Of a stretch of 64,000 bases of DNA, positions 38,164 through 46,200 are shown one piece after another. The stretch is taken from assembly GCF_030817175.1 (NCBI RefSeq), contig NZ_JAUSYY010000001.1, positions 3,720,001-3,784,000 on the forward strand. The letters run 5' to 3'. Under the pieces are notes generated by a model. That model ran no database searches, was not told where the DNA came from, and saw only the letters and a list, made by a program, of their open reading frames with translations. The stretch comes from Agromyces ramosus (GTDB lineage Bacteria; Actinomycetota; Actinomycetes; Actinomycetales; Microbacteriaceae). The stretch's first letter is position 1, and each line of letters begins with the position of its first letter. A program made the translations under genes and the position numbers.

Positions 38164-39417
38164 GTGGCTGACAATACCGGTGCGTCATCCGCCGGCACCG
38201 ACCATACGACCGGGGAGCGACCGCTCCGCATCCTGATCGGAGCCGACACCTTCGCTCCCGACGTCAACGGAGCCGCCCGCTTCGCCGAACGCCTCGCGGC
38301 CGGCATGGTCGAGCGCGGTCATGAGGTGCACGTCATGGCGCCCGCCGCGAGCCGCAAGCACGGCACCTGGAAAGAGGTGCACGAGGGCCAGGAGATCACC
38401 GCGCATCGCCTCAACTCCTGGCGCTGGTACCCGCACGACTGGCTGCGCTTCGCCCTGCCGTGGCGCATCAAGCAGAACAGCGCTCGGGTGCTCGACGCGG
38501 TGAAGCCCGACGTGGTGCACTTCCAGTCCCACATCATCGTGGGTCGCGGACTCTCGGTCGAGGCGCAGAAGCGAAGCATCCGCATCATCGGCACCAATCA
38601 CTTCATGCCCGAGAACATGCTCGAGTTCACGTTGCTGCCCAAGGGCTGGCAGGAGTGGGCCGTGGGGCTGGCCTGGAAGGCGGCGGGCCGTACCTTCGGC
38701 CGTGCCGAGTCCGTCACCACTCCCACGCGCAGGGCGGCGCAGTTCCTTGAGAAGCACACGGGTCTCACCGGCGTGCACGCGATCTCGTGCGGTGTCGACG
38801 CCCACAAGTACTCGCCGAACTGGGCACCGCGCACCGAGAACCGCATCCTCTTCGTCGGGCGCGTCACCGGCGAGAAGCAGATCGACGTGCTGCTGCGCGC
38901 CATCACGCTTCTGCCCGCCGAGCTCGATGCGAAGGTCGAGATCGTCGGCGGCGGCGACCAGAAACGCAATCTCGAGCACCTCGCCCACGATCTCGGCATC
39001 GCCGACCGTGTCACGTTCACCGGCTACGTCACCGACGACGAGCTGCGAGACGCCTACCACCGGGCCTCAGTGCTCGCGATGCCGTCGATCGCGGAGCTGC
39101 AGAGCATCGTGACGATGGAGGCCATGGCCTCGGCGCTGCCGGTCGTCGCGGCGAACGCGATGGCGCTTCCGCACCTCGTGCACGACGGCGAGAACGGATA
39201 CCTGTTCGAGCCGAGCAACCCCGAAGATCTCGCAGCCAAGCTCCGCACGGTGCTCGAGGCCACACCCGAGCAGTACCGCACGCTGAAAGAGGGCTCGATC
39301 CGCCTCATCGCCGCGCACGACATACAGCGCACGCTCTCGACGTTCGAGAGCCTGTATCGTGGAAAACCGGTGACCGATCCGGTCACCGACGTCGCGCCGG
39401 TCACTCTTCCTGAGTGA
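38164..39417 (+). CDS. Glycosyltransferase family 4 protein
   Basis: A 417-residue GT-B enzyme. The N-terminal domain has ILIGADTFAPDVNGAARFAERLAAGMVERGHEVHVMAP. The C-terminal donor domain has RILFVGRVTGEKQIDVLLRAI and the E-x7-E motif region SIVTMEAMASALPVVAANAMALPHLVHDGENGYLFEP. It is of the type that transfers hexose or mannose to lipid acceptors in actinobacteria (MgtA/PimB-like); the acceptor is uncertain. A TAGACT -10-like box lies at 38066-38071. The tRNA gene follows 13 bases after the stop. Confidence 0.88.
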   Translation: MADNTGASSAGTDHTTGERPLRILIGADTFAPDVNGAARFAERLAAGMVERGHEVHVMAPAASRKHGTWKEVHEGQEITAHRLNSWRWYPHDWLRFALPWRIKQNSARVLDAVKPDVVHFQSHIIVGRGLSVEAQKRSIRIIGTNHFMPENMLEFTLLPKGWQEWAVGLAWKAAGRTFGRAESVTTPTRRAAQFLEKHTGLTGVHAISCGVDAHKYSPNWAPRTENRILFVGRVTGEKQIDVLLRAITLLPAELDAKVEIVGGGDQKRNLEHLAHDLGIADRVTFTGYVTDDELRDAYHRASVLAMPSIAELQSIVTMEAMASALPVVAANAMALPHLVHDGENGYLFEPSNPEDLAAKLRTVLEATPEQYRTLKEGSIRLIAAHDIQRTLSTFESLYRGKPVTDPVTDVAPVTLPE

Positions 39418-39430
39418 GCCGACGCCGCGC

Positions 39431-39504
39431 GGGGCGGTAGCTCAGCCGGTCAGAGCAGTGGACTCATAATCCATCGGTCACGGGTTCAAGTCCCGTCCGC
39501 CCTA
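39431..39504 (+). tRNA. tRNA-Met (anticodon CAT; tRNA-Ile2 not excluded)
   Basis: A 74-base cloverleaf. Acceptor GGGGCGG pairs with CCGCCCT (one wobble), the anticodon loop is CTCATAA with CAT at 39465-39467, and the T arm is ACGGG-TTCAAGT-CCCGT. Discriminator A, no encoded CCA. A CAT anticodon in an elongator body is either tRNA-Met or the lysidine-modified tRNA-Ile; the body looks more like elongator Met. The accessory region begins directly downstream. A small hairpin (TGCCTT 39533-39538 / AAGGCA 39545-39550) may terminate it. Confidence 0.92.
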
Positions 39505-39725
39505 CGGTGAAATCGTTTTGATCAGCATTTCTTGCCTTCATTGAAAGGCAGAGACTTGACTGACTCTCCGTTTATTCACCACAAATGCGCGCGTGATCGC
39601 GTGCTCGCAGAACGCTGCACGAAGGTGCTCGGCCGGTTTCGACTTGCTTCGGCTGATCTGGAATCGCGGGTTCCGGGCCATTGCTCCGTCTCGTTCCGGT
39701 GGGCTCCTCCACGCACCTGTGGTGT

Positions 39726-39890
39726 ATGGACACGCAGCGATTCGCAGGGTTCGGTCTCGAACCCGTGCTGACCACAAGCGAGCTCGCCGAGTACCTCGGC
39801 GTGCACGTACAGGCGATCTACGACCTGCGCGAGTCGGTCGAGAGATCCGGTTCCGCATCTCCGATGTCCTGCGCTTCGTCGCGACGAATA
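39726..39890 (+). pseudogene. Remnant of an excisionase-like helix-turn-helix protein
   Basis: From ATG 39726 the frame reads MDTQRFAGFGLEPVLTTSELAEYLGVHVQAIYDLRES, a typical HTH_17/MerR-like excisionase N-terminus. A different frame immediately after reads GREIRFRISDVLRFVAT, which is the expected second half of the same domain (the RVGREIRFRxSDV strand). A small deletion or frameshift between them breaks the gene, and it then runs into antisense aldo/keto reductase sequence. The preceding 220 bases (39505-39725) hold no recognisable gene. Confidence 0.6.
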
Positions 39891-40002
39891 GATCTGCGCG
39901 CAACTCGGCTGGAATTGTTCGCAGGAACTCACCAAGGCGTTCCTGGCTGAGCCCATACGCAGGTGCGGTGTCAAAGAAGCGGATGCCAAGATCGACAGCG
40001 CC
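39874..40002 (-). pseudogene. Aldo/keto reductase fragment
   Basis: On the minus strand about 43 residues read VDLGIRFFDTAPAYGLSQERLGEFLRTIPAELRADLFVATK, containing the AKR landmark FDTAPxYGxSxxxLG with the catalytic Asp and Tyr. Both ends are missing. It is fused in frame at its 5' side to the ABC ATPase remnant, apparently at a GCCGGCGC junction. Confidence 0.7.
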
Positions 40003-40409
40003 GGCCAGGAGAGCGGCCACGTGTACGCTCTGCTCGACCGTCGAGGCCGGGAGCAGGTTGTACGCCTGGAACACGAATCCCACGTGCTTTCGCCGGAACT
40101 TCGCGAGCTTGTTGGGCCGCATCCGCGAGATATCGGTGTCGCCAATCCAAACGGAGCCGCTCGTTGGAGTATCCAGGCCCGCCGCGGTGTGTAGGAACGT
40201 GCTCTTTCCCGACCCGGATGGTCCATGATGGCAGTGAACGACCCACGCGCCAGGCTGAGATCGATGCCGCGCAGGGCGTTCACTGCCGATGGGCCAGTGC
40301 CGTTATTCTTGACGACCGCCTCGAGCCGCACGGCCTGACCCGTGGCCTGCTTCGCCGCGCGTGCGTCGATGGCGGTGGCCGTGTTGCCCAAGCCGAGGTT
40401 GCTGGTCAT
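40003..40409 (-). pseudogene. Broken MacB-type ABC transporter ATPase
   Basis: From ATG 40409 (minus) the protein begins MTSNLGLGNTATAIDARAAK and reads VNALRGIDLSLARGSFTAIM, the strand before Walker A. One base is then missing near 40222, after which a shifted frame continues with PSGSGKSTFLHTAAGLDTPT and then MRPNKLAKFRRKHVGFVFQAYNLLPASTVEQSVHVAALLAGA (Q-loop region). The signature and Walker B are absent. It is thus both frameshifted inside Walker A and truncated. Confidence 0.72.
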
Positions 40410-40444
40410 GATGCGGATCAGTTGGTCGTGGGGTCTTGCTGGCG

Positions 40445-41179
40445 TCAGATCACGGTGGTGCCGCCGTCGGCGACGAGCTCCATGCCATTGACGTAGCTCG
40501 AGTCGTTCGAGGCGAGGAACAATGCGACCGAGGCGATCTCCTCAGGGCGCCCCATCTCTCGCCGGGGGATCACGGACTCGAACATCGCCTTCATCTCGCC
40601 GCTCAGAGCGTCGCCCATCATCGGCGTGGCAACCTGGCCGGGGGTCAGCACGTTCACCCGAATCTTTCTGTCCCTCAACTCGGCCACCCACACCCGTGCA
40701 TAGGCGGGCAGCACCGCCTTGCTCGCGGCGTACACACTCCAATCGGGGTAGCCCCGGAGCGAAGCGTTCGACCCGGTCATGAAGATCGAGCCTCCGTCGT
40801 TGAACAGCGGCAGCGCCTTCTGAACGGTGAACAGCGTGCCGCGCGCGTTCAGCGAGAACGCGGCATCGAACTGCTCCTCGGTGATCTCACCGAGCCTGCC
40901 CTGCTCGCCGCCTCCGGCGCTCGTCCACAACACGTCGATTGAGCCCTTCTCCTGCTCGACCGTCTCGAACAGTCGGTCGAGATCAGCGAGGTCGGCCGAA
41001 TCGGCCTGCACACCGGTGACGTTCCGGCCGATCAGCTTCACAGCTTCATCCACGGCGTCCTTCCGTCGACCGGTGATGAAGACGTGAGCGCCCTCATCAA
41101 CGAACAATTTCGCGCCGGCCAACGCCATCCCGCTGGTCGCGCCGGTGATCACCGCGACCTTGCCATCGAGTTTTCCCAC
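40445..41179 (-). CDS. SDR family oxidoreductase
   Basis: A 244-residue classical short-chain dehydrogenase: VAVITGATSGMALAGAKLF (the cofactor motif usually TGxxxGxG, here with Ala at the last Gly), the NAG-region equivalent LWTSAGGGEQG, catalytic Ser in MTGSNASLRG, and YAASK as the YxxxK pair. The end SSYVNGMELVADGGTTVI is the standard SDR terminus. It starts three bases after the upstream reductase gene stops, so the two form an operon divergent from the TetR gene. Substrate unknown. Confidence 0.92.
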   Translation of the reverse strand: MGKLDGKVAVITGATSGMALAGAKLFVDEGAHVFITGRRKDAVDEAVKLIGRNVTGVQADSADLADLDRLFETVEQEKGSIDVLWTSAGGGEQGRLGEITEEQFDAAFSLNARGTLFTVQKALPLFNDGGSIFMTGSNASLRGYPDWSVYAASKAVLPAYARVWVAELRDRKIRVNVLTPGQVATPMMGDALSGEMKAMFESVIPRREMGRPEEIASVALFLASNDSSYVNGMELVADGGTTVI

Positions 41180-41181
41180 GA

Positions 41182-41808
41182 TTACTCCTGTCCTCCGAGG
41201 TTGATGCCGAGGGAGAAGTTGATCCCCAGGCCGTTGCGGGCCAGGCCCATCTCCAGCAGGCCCGCGCCCTCCAACCAGTGCGCCATGCTCAAGTCACCCG
41301 TGTCCCTGGGGCGAAGTCCCAGGCTCGTGATGAACGCAGACACCCTCGCCTTGGCCCGCGTGTCGTCACCGGCCATGAACACATCCACCGGGTCGCCCGC
41401 GGCCAGGATGTCGCGGAAGAGGGTGTTGAACGCCTTCACGACGTGGGTGCTTGCGTGGGCGGCCTCGGCGACTAGCTTTGCGTTGGACGATTCATGAGGC
41501 ACCGCCAGCCCGGTGGCGCCGGCGTTGAAGGGGTTCGTGATGTCGACGACGATCTTGTTGGCCAGCGCCTCCCCGTACTCGCGAACGACAGGCACGGCAC
41601 CTCCGGCTAGCACGGCGAGGATGACGATGTCGCCCGTCGGGGTGGCGCCCCAGATTCCTGCCGTGGCTCCCTTGCCGAGCGCCCGGACCAGGGCCCCGGC
41701 CTTGTCCGCGTCTCGACTTGTGACCTCGACGGTGTTGCCTCCCTTGAGGGCCAGGGCGCCGATGGCGCTGGCCATGTTGCCCGAGCCGATGATGCTGATG
41801 CTGCTCAT
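41182..41808 (-). CDS. NAD(P)-binding reductase (COG2085 / F420-dependent NADP reductase-like)
   Basis: A 208-residue Rossmann protein opening MSSISIIGSGNMASAIGALAL (GxGxxA), with VEVTSRDADKAGAL after strand 2, VDITNPFN, and the HVVKAFNTLF segment characteristic of the COG2085 reductase family (F420H2:NADP oxidoreductase relatives and NADP-binding anchors). The ATG at 41808 has AAGGAG about nine bases upstream. A TATAAC -10 (41832-41827, minus) lies just upstream. Cofactor use is not decided by the sequence. Confidence 0.88.
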   Translation of the reverse strand: MSSISIIGSGNMASAIGALALKGGNTVEVTSRDADKAGALVRALGKGATAGIWGATPTGDIVILAVLAGGAVPVVREYGEALANKIVVDITNPFNAGATGLAVPHESSNAKLVAEAAHASTHVVKAFNTLFRDILAAGDPVDVFMAGDDTRAKARVSAFITSLGLRPRDTGDLSMAHWLEGAGLLEMGLARNGLGINFSLGINLGGQE

Positions 41809-41879
41809 GACGTGCTCCTTCGTGGTGTTATATCGGTTGGCCGTGAGGTACTCGCTGGCGGTCGAGTGCAGCCTCAAGC

Positions 41880-41924
41880 TGAGGCACCCCTCCGGTTATT
41901 GGGTTGAACCGGAGGGGTGCCTCA
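41880..41924. promoter_or_regulatory. Perfect 18-base inverted repeat between reductase operon and TetR gene
   Basis: TGAGGCACCCCTCCGGTT (41880-41897) and AACCGGAGGGGTGCCTCA (41907-41924) are perfectly complementary with a 9-base centre. A further GCCTCA at 41871-41876 can pair with the first TGAGGC. It lies about 50 bases upstream of the reductase -10 and is related in sequence to the operator near the TetR start, so it is probably a distal operator pair rather than a terminator. Confidence 0.6.
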
Positions 41925-41997
41925 TCTATTCCAGACAACGGTGTGAATTCGACAGAAGGCTTTCCGCCCTTGACGTTGGTACGGCGCTTCTGAGCCA

Positions 41998-42026
41998 GAA
42001 CCGGAGGGTACCCTCGGATTCCGAGG
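41998..42026. promoter_or_regulatory. TetR operator candidate
   Basis: GAACCGGAGGGTACCCTCGGATTC (41998-42021, split by central GGGTACCC) is a 24-base palindrome with two mismatched pairs. It overlaps a second perfect palindrome, CCTCGG-ATT-CCGAGG (42012-42026). Both abut the TetR gene -10 box TAAATT (42027-42032), which lies six bases before its GTG. Confidence 0.65.
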
Positions 42027-42038
42027 TAAATTGGCTAG

Positions 42039-42701
42039 GTGAGCATCAACGACGTTGAGCGGAAGCGGGCGCCCCGGCGCCGAGACGCCCAGGAGCGCCA
42101 TGACAGGCTCATCGCCGCGGCACAGCGCGAGTTCGCCGCCCGAGGCGTGGATGCCTCCTTGGAAAGGATCGCTCGCGACGCCGACGTCGCCATCGGGACC
42201 CTGTATCGCCACTTCCCGACCCGCCTGGACCTACTCCTGGCCGCCCTCGAGCCTCGACTCCGGGAGTTCGCCGACGGGTCCGAGAAGGCCCTGGAGATCG
42301 ACGATCCGTGGGAAGGATTCGTCTCCTACCTGGAGAACCTGTTTCGCGTGCAGGCGGGAGACCGAGGTTTCAACGACTTCCTCTCCCGCCGCTTCCCCGG
42401 TAGCGCTGACACCGAGCGCATCCACGACGAGATGTGCCGACAGATCGACGACGTGCTCACCCGGGCCCAAAAAGTGGGTGCGGCGCGCCCCGACATCACG
42501 CTGGCCGACATCGTCAACCTCATCTGGTCCAACGGGCGAATGATCGACGCCACCAGCACCACCGCGCCCAACGCATGGCGGCGGCACCTCTACCTCATGC
42601 TCGACGCCTACCGGGCTCAGCGGGCACATCCGATCCCCGAGCCGCCGATGACGGAAAAGCAACTCTACGACGCCATGGTCCACCTCAGCACGGCGGACTA
42701 G
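42039..42701 (+). CDS. TetR/AcrR family transcriptional regulator
   Basis: A 220-residue regulator with an N-terminal helix-turn-helix (RLIAAAQREFAARGVDASLERIARDADVAIGTLYRHFPTRLDLLLAAL). An all-helical ligand domain follows. It is divergent from the reductase/SDR operon with palindromes in between, the usual layout for local repression and autorepression. GTG at 42039 follows a leaderless-type -10 box. Confidence 0.92.
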   Translation: MSINDVERKRAPRRRDAQERHDRLIAAAQREFAARGVDASLERIARDADVAIGTLYRHFPTRLDLLLAALEPRLREFADGSEKALEIDDPWEGFVSYLENLFRVQAGDRGFNDFLSRRFPGSADTERIHDEMCRQIDDVLTRAQKVGAARPDITLADIVNLIWSNGRMIDATSTTAPNAWRRHLYLMLDAYRAQRAHPIPEPPMTEKQLYDAMVHLSTAD

Positions 42702-43171
42702 ATGGCCGTCCGCAAGCACCTATGGCACACCCGGCGGAGGTGCTGCCCATCCACTGCGGCCTCAGGCTTCGAAACATCGCCCAGTTGCCAGAACTTACCG
42801 TTGACGACCTGAAATGCGCCCTGGGCGAGCCGCGAGTCATTCCCCGGAGACTTAAGCGCCCCAAATTCCGAACCCCGGACGTCAAACACCGATCTCCGGG
42901 GAGAATGATTTGTCACGTAGCGCGCGGCTTTGGCGCGAGCGTGCTCCGAGGCCGATGAAACGATGCTGCTCATGATGAGTGCTCTCTCTAAGGTTGAATC
43001 GACTCTCCGCGGTGGAGGCAGACTGGCTCGTGGAGCCTCGATGCGGCGCATATAACGTTTCACATTCCGCGGATGCCGCGACAGCCATGACCCGGGCGCG
43101 ACTCCGCCCAATCATCCGGCAATCCGGCACATGCTGCGCCACATCTGGGATCGGGTTCTGAAATTTAGGGG
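42702..43171. other. Non-coding gap before the rhamnosidase locus
   Basis: No convincing gene is seen in these 470 bases; the short frames show no family features. The gap contains one weak LacI-type site (TATAACGTTTCA, 43051-43062) and marks the border between the TetR patch and the glycan locus. Confidence 0.5.
43051..43062. promoter_or_regulatory. Weak LacI-type site upstream of the secreted rhamnosidase
   Basis: TATAACGTTTCA keeps the right half and centre of TGAAACGTTTCA with two changes in the left half. Confidence 0.35.
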
Positions 43172-43200
43172 TTGCTCGCGACGCGCGGTGTGGATAGGCT
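43172..43200 (+). promoter_or_regulatory. Promoter of the secreted GH78 gene
   Basis: TTGCTC (43172-43177), 17 bases, TAGGCT (43195-43200). The predicted start of transcription near 43207 is followed at once by a LacI-type operator. Confidence 0.65.
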
Positions 43201-43215
43201 CCGAGCGAGCCAATA

Positions 43216-43227
43216 TGAAACGGTTCA
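43216..43227. promoter_or_regulatory. LacI-type operator of the secreted GH78 gene
   Basis: TGAAACGGTTCA, a near-palindrome of the TGAAACGTTTCA type, lies about ten bases after the predicted transcription start. A second small palindrome TTCAATTGAA overlaps its right end (43224-43233). Confidence 0.68.
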
Positions 43228-43253
43228 ATTGAACGTCAAGGGAGACGCCTGTG

Positions 43254-46200
43254 ATGTCTTGGAGTATCCGCGAGCTCTCACGGCGCACGGTCGTGCCGGC
43301 GCTGGCCGCACTGCTCGCCGTCTCACTCGCCGGCACCGGCACCGACACGGTCGCGTTCGCCGAAGTCGAGAGCGGCGAGGTCGCGGTCGGGACGCTGGCC
43401 GTGAACCACCTCGAGGACGCGATCGGCATCCCGACGTCGCCGCCGGTCTTCTCCTGGCAGCTCGAGGGGCGCGAACGCGGCATCGTGCAGTCGGCGCGGC
43501 AGATCCAGGTCGCGACGTCGGCCGATGGATTCGACGACCCCGACGTGTGGGACAGCGGCCGGGTGGAGGGCCGCGACTCGGTGAACGTGTCCTACGACGG
43601 CGAGGCGCTGGAGGCGCAGACGGAGTACCACTGGCGGGTGCGGGCGTGGGACGGCGCCGGGTCGCCAACCGAGTGGAGCGAGCCGAGCCGCTTCGAGACC
43701 GCGCTGGCGGCCGACGCCGCCACGGCCGAGGCGTGGGACGCGGAGTGGATCGGCGGCCCACCCCACGGCACGCTCGGGGTCGAGTGGAGCGATTACACGC
43801 TCCGCATGCGCACGAGCAATATCACCGAGGCGCTCGGGATCGTCTTCTACGCCGACTCCACCGTCAGCAACACGTACATGTGGCAGCTGTCGGCGCGGGG
43901 CGAACCCACCCTGCGTCCGCACAGCCGGGTCAACGGCAGCTGGGCGCTGCTCGGCGAGGTCCCGATCCCGGGCGAAGCGCTGCCCGGCGGCTTCGCGGGT
44001 GAGCACGAGATCACGATCGAGCTCGCGGATGACACGGCGACCACGAGCATCGACGGCCGCGTCATCGACACCCGGCCCATCCCGCTGCGTTCCTCGGGCA
44101 CGCTCGGGTTCAGGTCGGCGCAGGGCGAGTCGGGCGACGTCGAGGAGTTGACGGTCACCCGGGATGACGAGACGCTCTTCCACACGGACTTCTCCGATGG
44201 TGTGAACCCCTTCGCGATCGGCAATGTCAGCGACGGGCGCCTGAGGGTCTCGGGCGTGATCGAGAACGGCGTGTTCACGAGCGAGGACCGGCCGCTTCCG
44301 CTCGTCCGCAAGGACTTCGACATCGACAAGCCGATCAGCTCTGCGCGGCTCTACTCGACGGCGCTCGGCGTCTACACCGCCGAGATCAACGGCGCACGTG
44401 TCGGCGATCACGAGCTGGCGCCCGGCTGGACCGACTACAGCCAGCTGGTGCAATACCAGGTCTACGACGTCACCGAGCTGTTGCAGCAGGGCCCGAACAC
44501 GATCGGGGTGAAGCTCGGCACCGGATGGTACGCCGGGCACCTCGCCTGGGTCGGACCGAACCGCTACGGCACCGACCCGGCGTTCCTCGGCCGGCTCGAG
44601 ATCACCCACGACGACGGGACGACCTCGGTCGTCACATCCGACGGCTCCTGGGCAACCACGCCGGGGCCCATCGTCGACGCCGACATCCTGATGGGTGAGA
44701 CCTACGACTTCCGTCGTGAGGTCCCCGGGTGGAGCGAACCCGGTTCCGCGAGCGGGTGGTCTGCCGCCAACGTGTTCACCCCCGCCGTCGGCGAGCTGCA
44801 GGCCCAGACGGATCCGCCGGTCCGGGTCACCGAGGAACGACCCGTCGAAGCGGTGACCACGCCGACCGACGGCGTCACGATCTACGACCTCGGCCAGAAC
44901 ATGGTCGGATGGGTCCGCGCCCGGCTGACCGGCGCACCCGGCGACGTGCTGACGATCCGCCACGGCGAGGTCCTGAACCCCGACGGCACCCTCTACACCG
45001 CCAACCTGCGCAGCGCGCGGGCCACCGAGAAGGTCACGCTCGGCAGCGACGGCACCGTCGAGTACAGCCCGAGTTTCGTCTTCCACGGGTTCCGGTACGT
45101 CGAGATCACCGGCCTCGCCTCGCCGCCCGCGGCAGAGGACCTCACCGGCATCGTGGTCGGTACCGACAACCGGCGGACTTCGACCTTCGACACCTCCGAC
45201 CCGATGCTGAACCAGTTGCAGTCGAATATCGTCTGGGGCGTGCGGGGCAACTTCCTCTCGGTGCCGACCGACACGCCGGCCCGCGACGAGCGGCTGGGCT
45301 ACTCGGGCGACCTGAACGTCATCGTCGACACCGCGACGTTCAACCACGACGCGTACGCATTCCTCACCAAGTGGCTCCGCGACATGCGGCTCCGGCAGGC
45401 TCCGAACGGGGCGCTCCCGGGCGTCGCACCCGGCACCGAGCCGGGCGTCGGCGAGAGCAACGTCTCCGCCGGGTGGGGCGACGCGGCCGTCACCGTCACC
45501 CACGCCCTGTGGAAGCAGTACGGCGACACCCAGGTCATCGACGACAACTGGCAGATGATGAACGACCTACTCGGCTTCTGGACGTCCGTCGCGCAATCCG
45601 GCATCGTGCCCGAAGGGCACGGCATCGGCGACTGGCTGAACCTCGACGACCCGACCTCCAACTCGCTGATCGCCACCGCGTACTACGCCCACGACGCGGA
45701 CCTGCTGAGTGAGATGGCACGGGCCACCGGGCGCGACGAGGAGGCGGATTCGCTCAGCGCGCTGTTCGACGAGATCCGCGCCGCCTTCGCCGCCCGGTTC
45801 ATCGCCGCCGACGGCACCATCGACACCGGCTCGCAGGCGGCATACACGATGTCGGTCGGGATGGGCCTCGTGCCCCAGGACCGCATGGTCGCCGTCGGCG
45901 ATCGGCTAGTCGAGGCCATCGAGGCCCGTGACTGGCACCTGTCCACGGGATTCCTCGGCACGCCGCACCTGCTGCCGGCGCTCTCAGCGGTCGGACGCGA
46001 CGACATCGCCTACCGGCTGCTGCTCGAGAAGGAGTACCCGTCATGGCTGTACGAGCTCACGATGGGCGCGACGACGACCTGGGAGCGGTGGGACTCCATC
46101 CGGCCCGACGGCTCGTTCCAGGACCCGGGCATGAACTCCTTCAATCACTACGCATACGGCGCGGTCGGCGAGTGGATGTACTCCTCGATCGCCGGCATCA

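Noticed and set aside
39431..39504. Attachment-site duplication of the tRNA 3' end
   Set aside because: I looked for a second copy of the T-arm/acceptor sequence between 39.5 and 43.2 kb and did not find one, so no att pair is claimed.
41880..41924. The 18-base inverted repeat as an intrinsic terminator
   Set aside because: It lies between divergent genes, not downstream of any gene end, and shares its core with the operator next to the TetR gene, so a regulatory role fits better.
43323..45503. 726-codon minus-strand ORF inside the secreted GH78 gene
   Set aside because: Complementary-frame shadow; the plus strand encodes a continuous, domain-rich protein.
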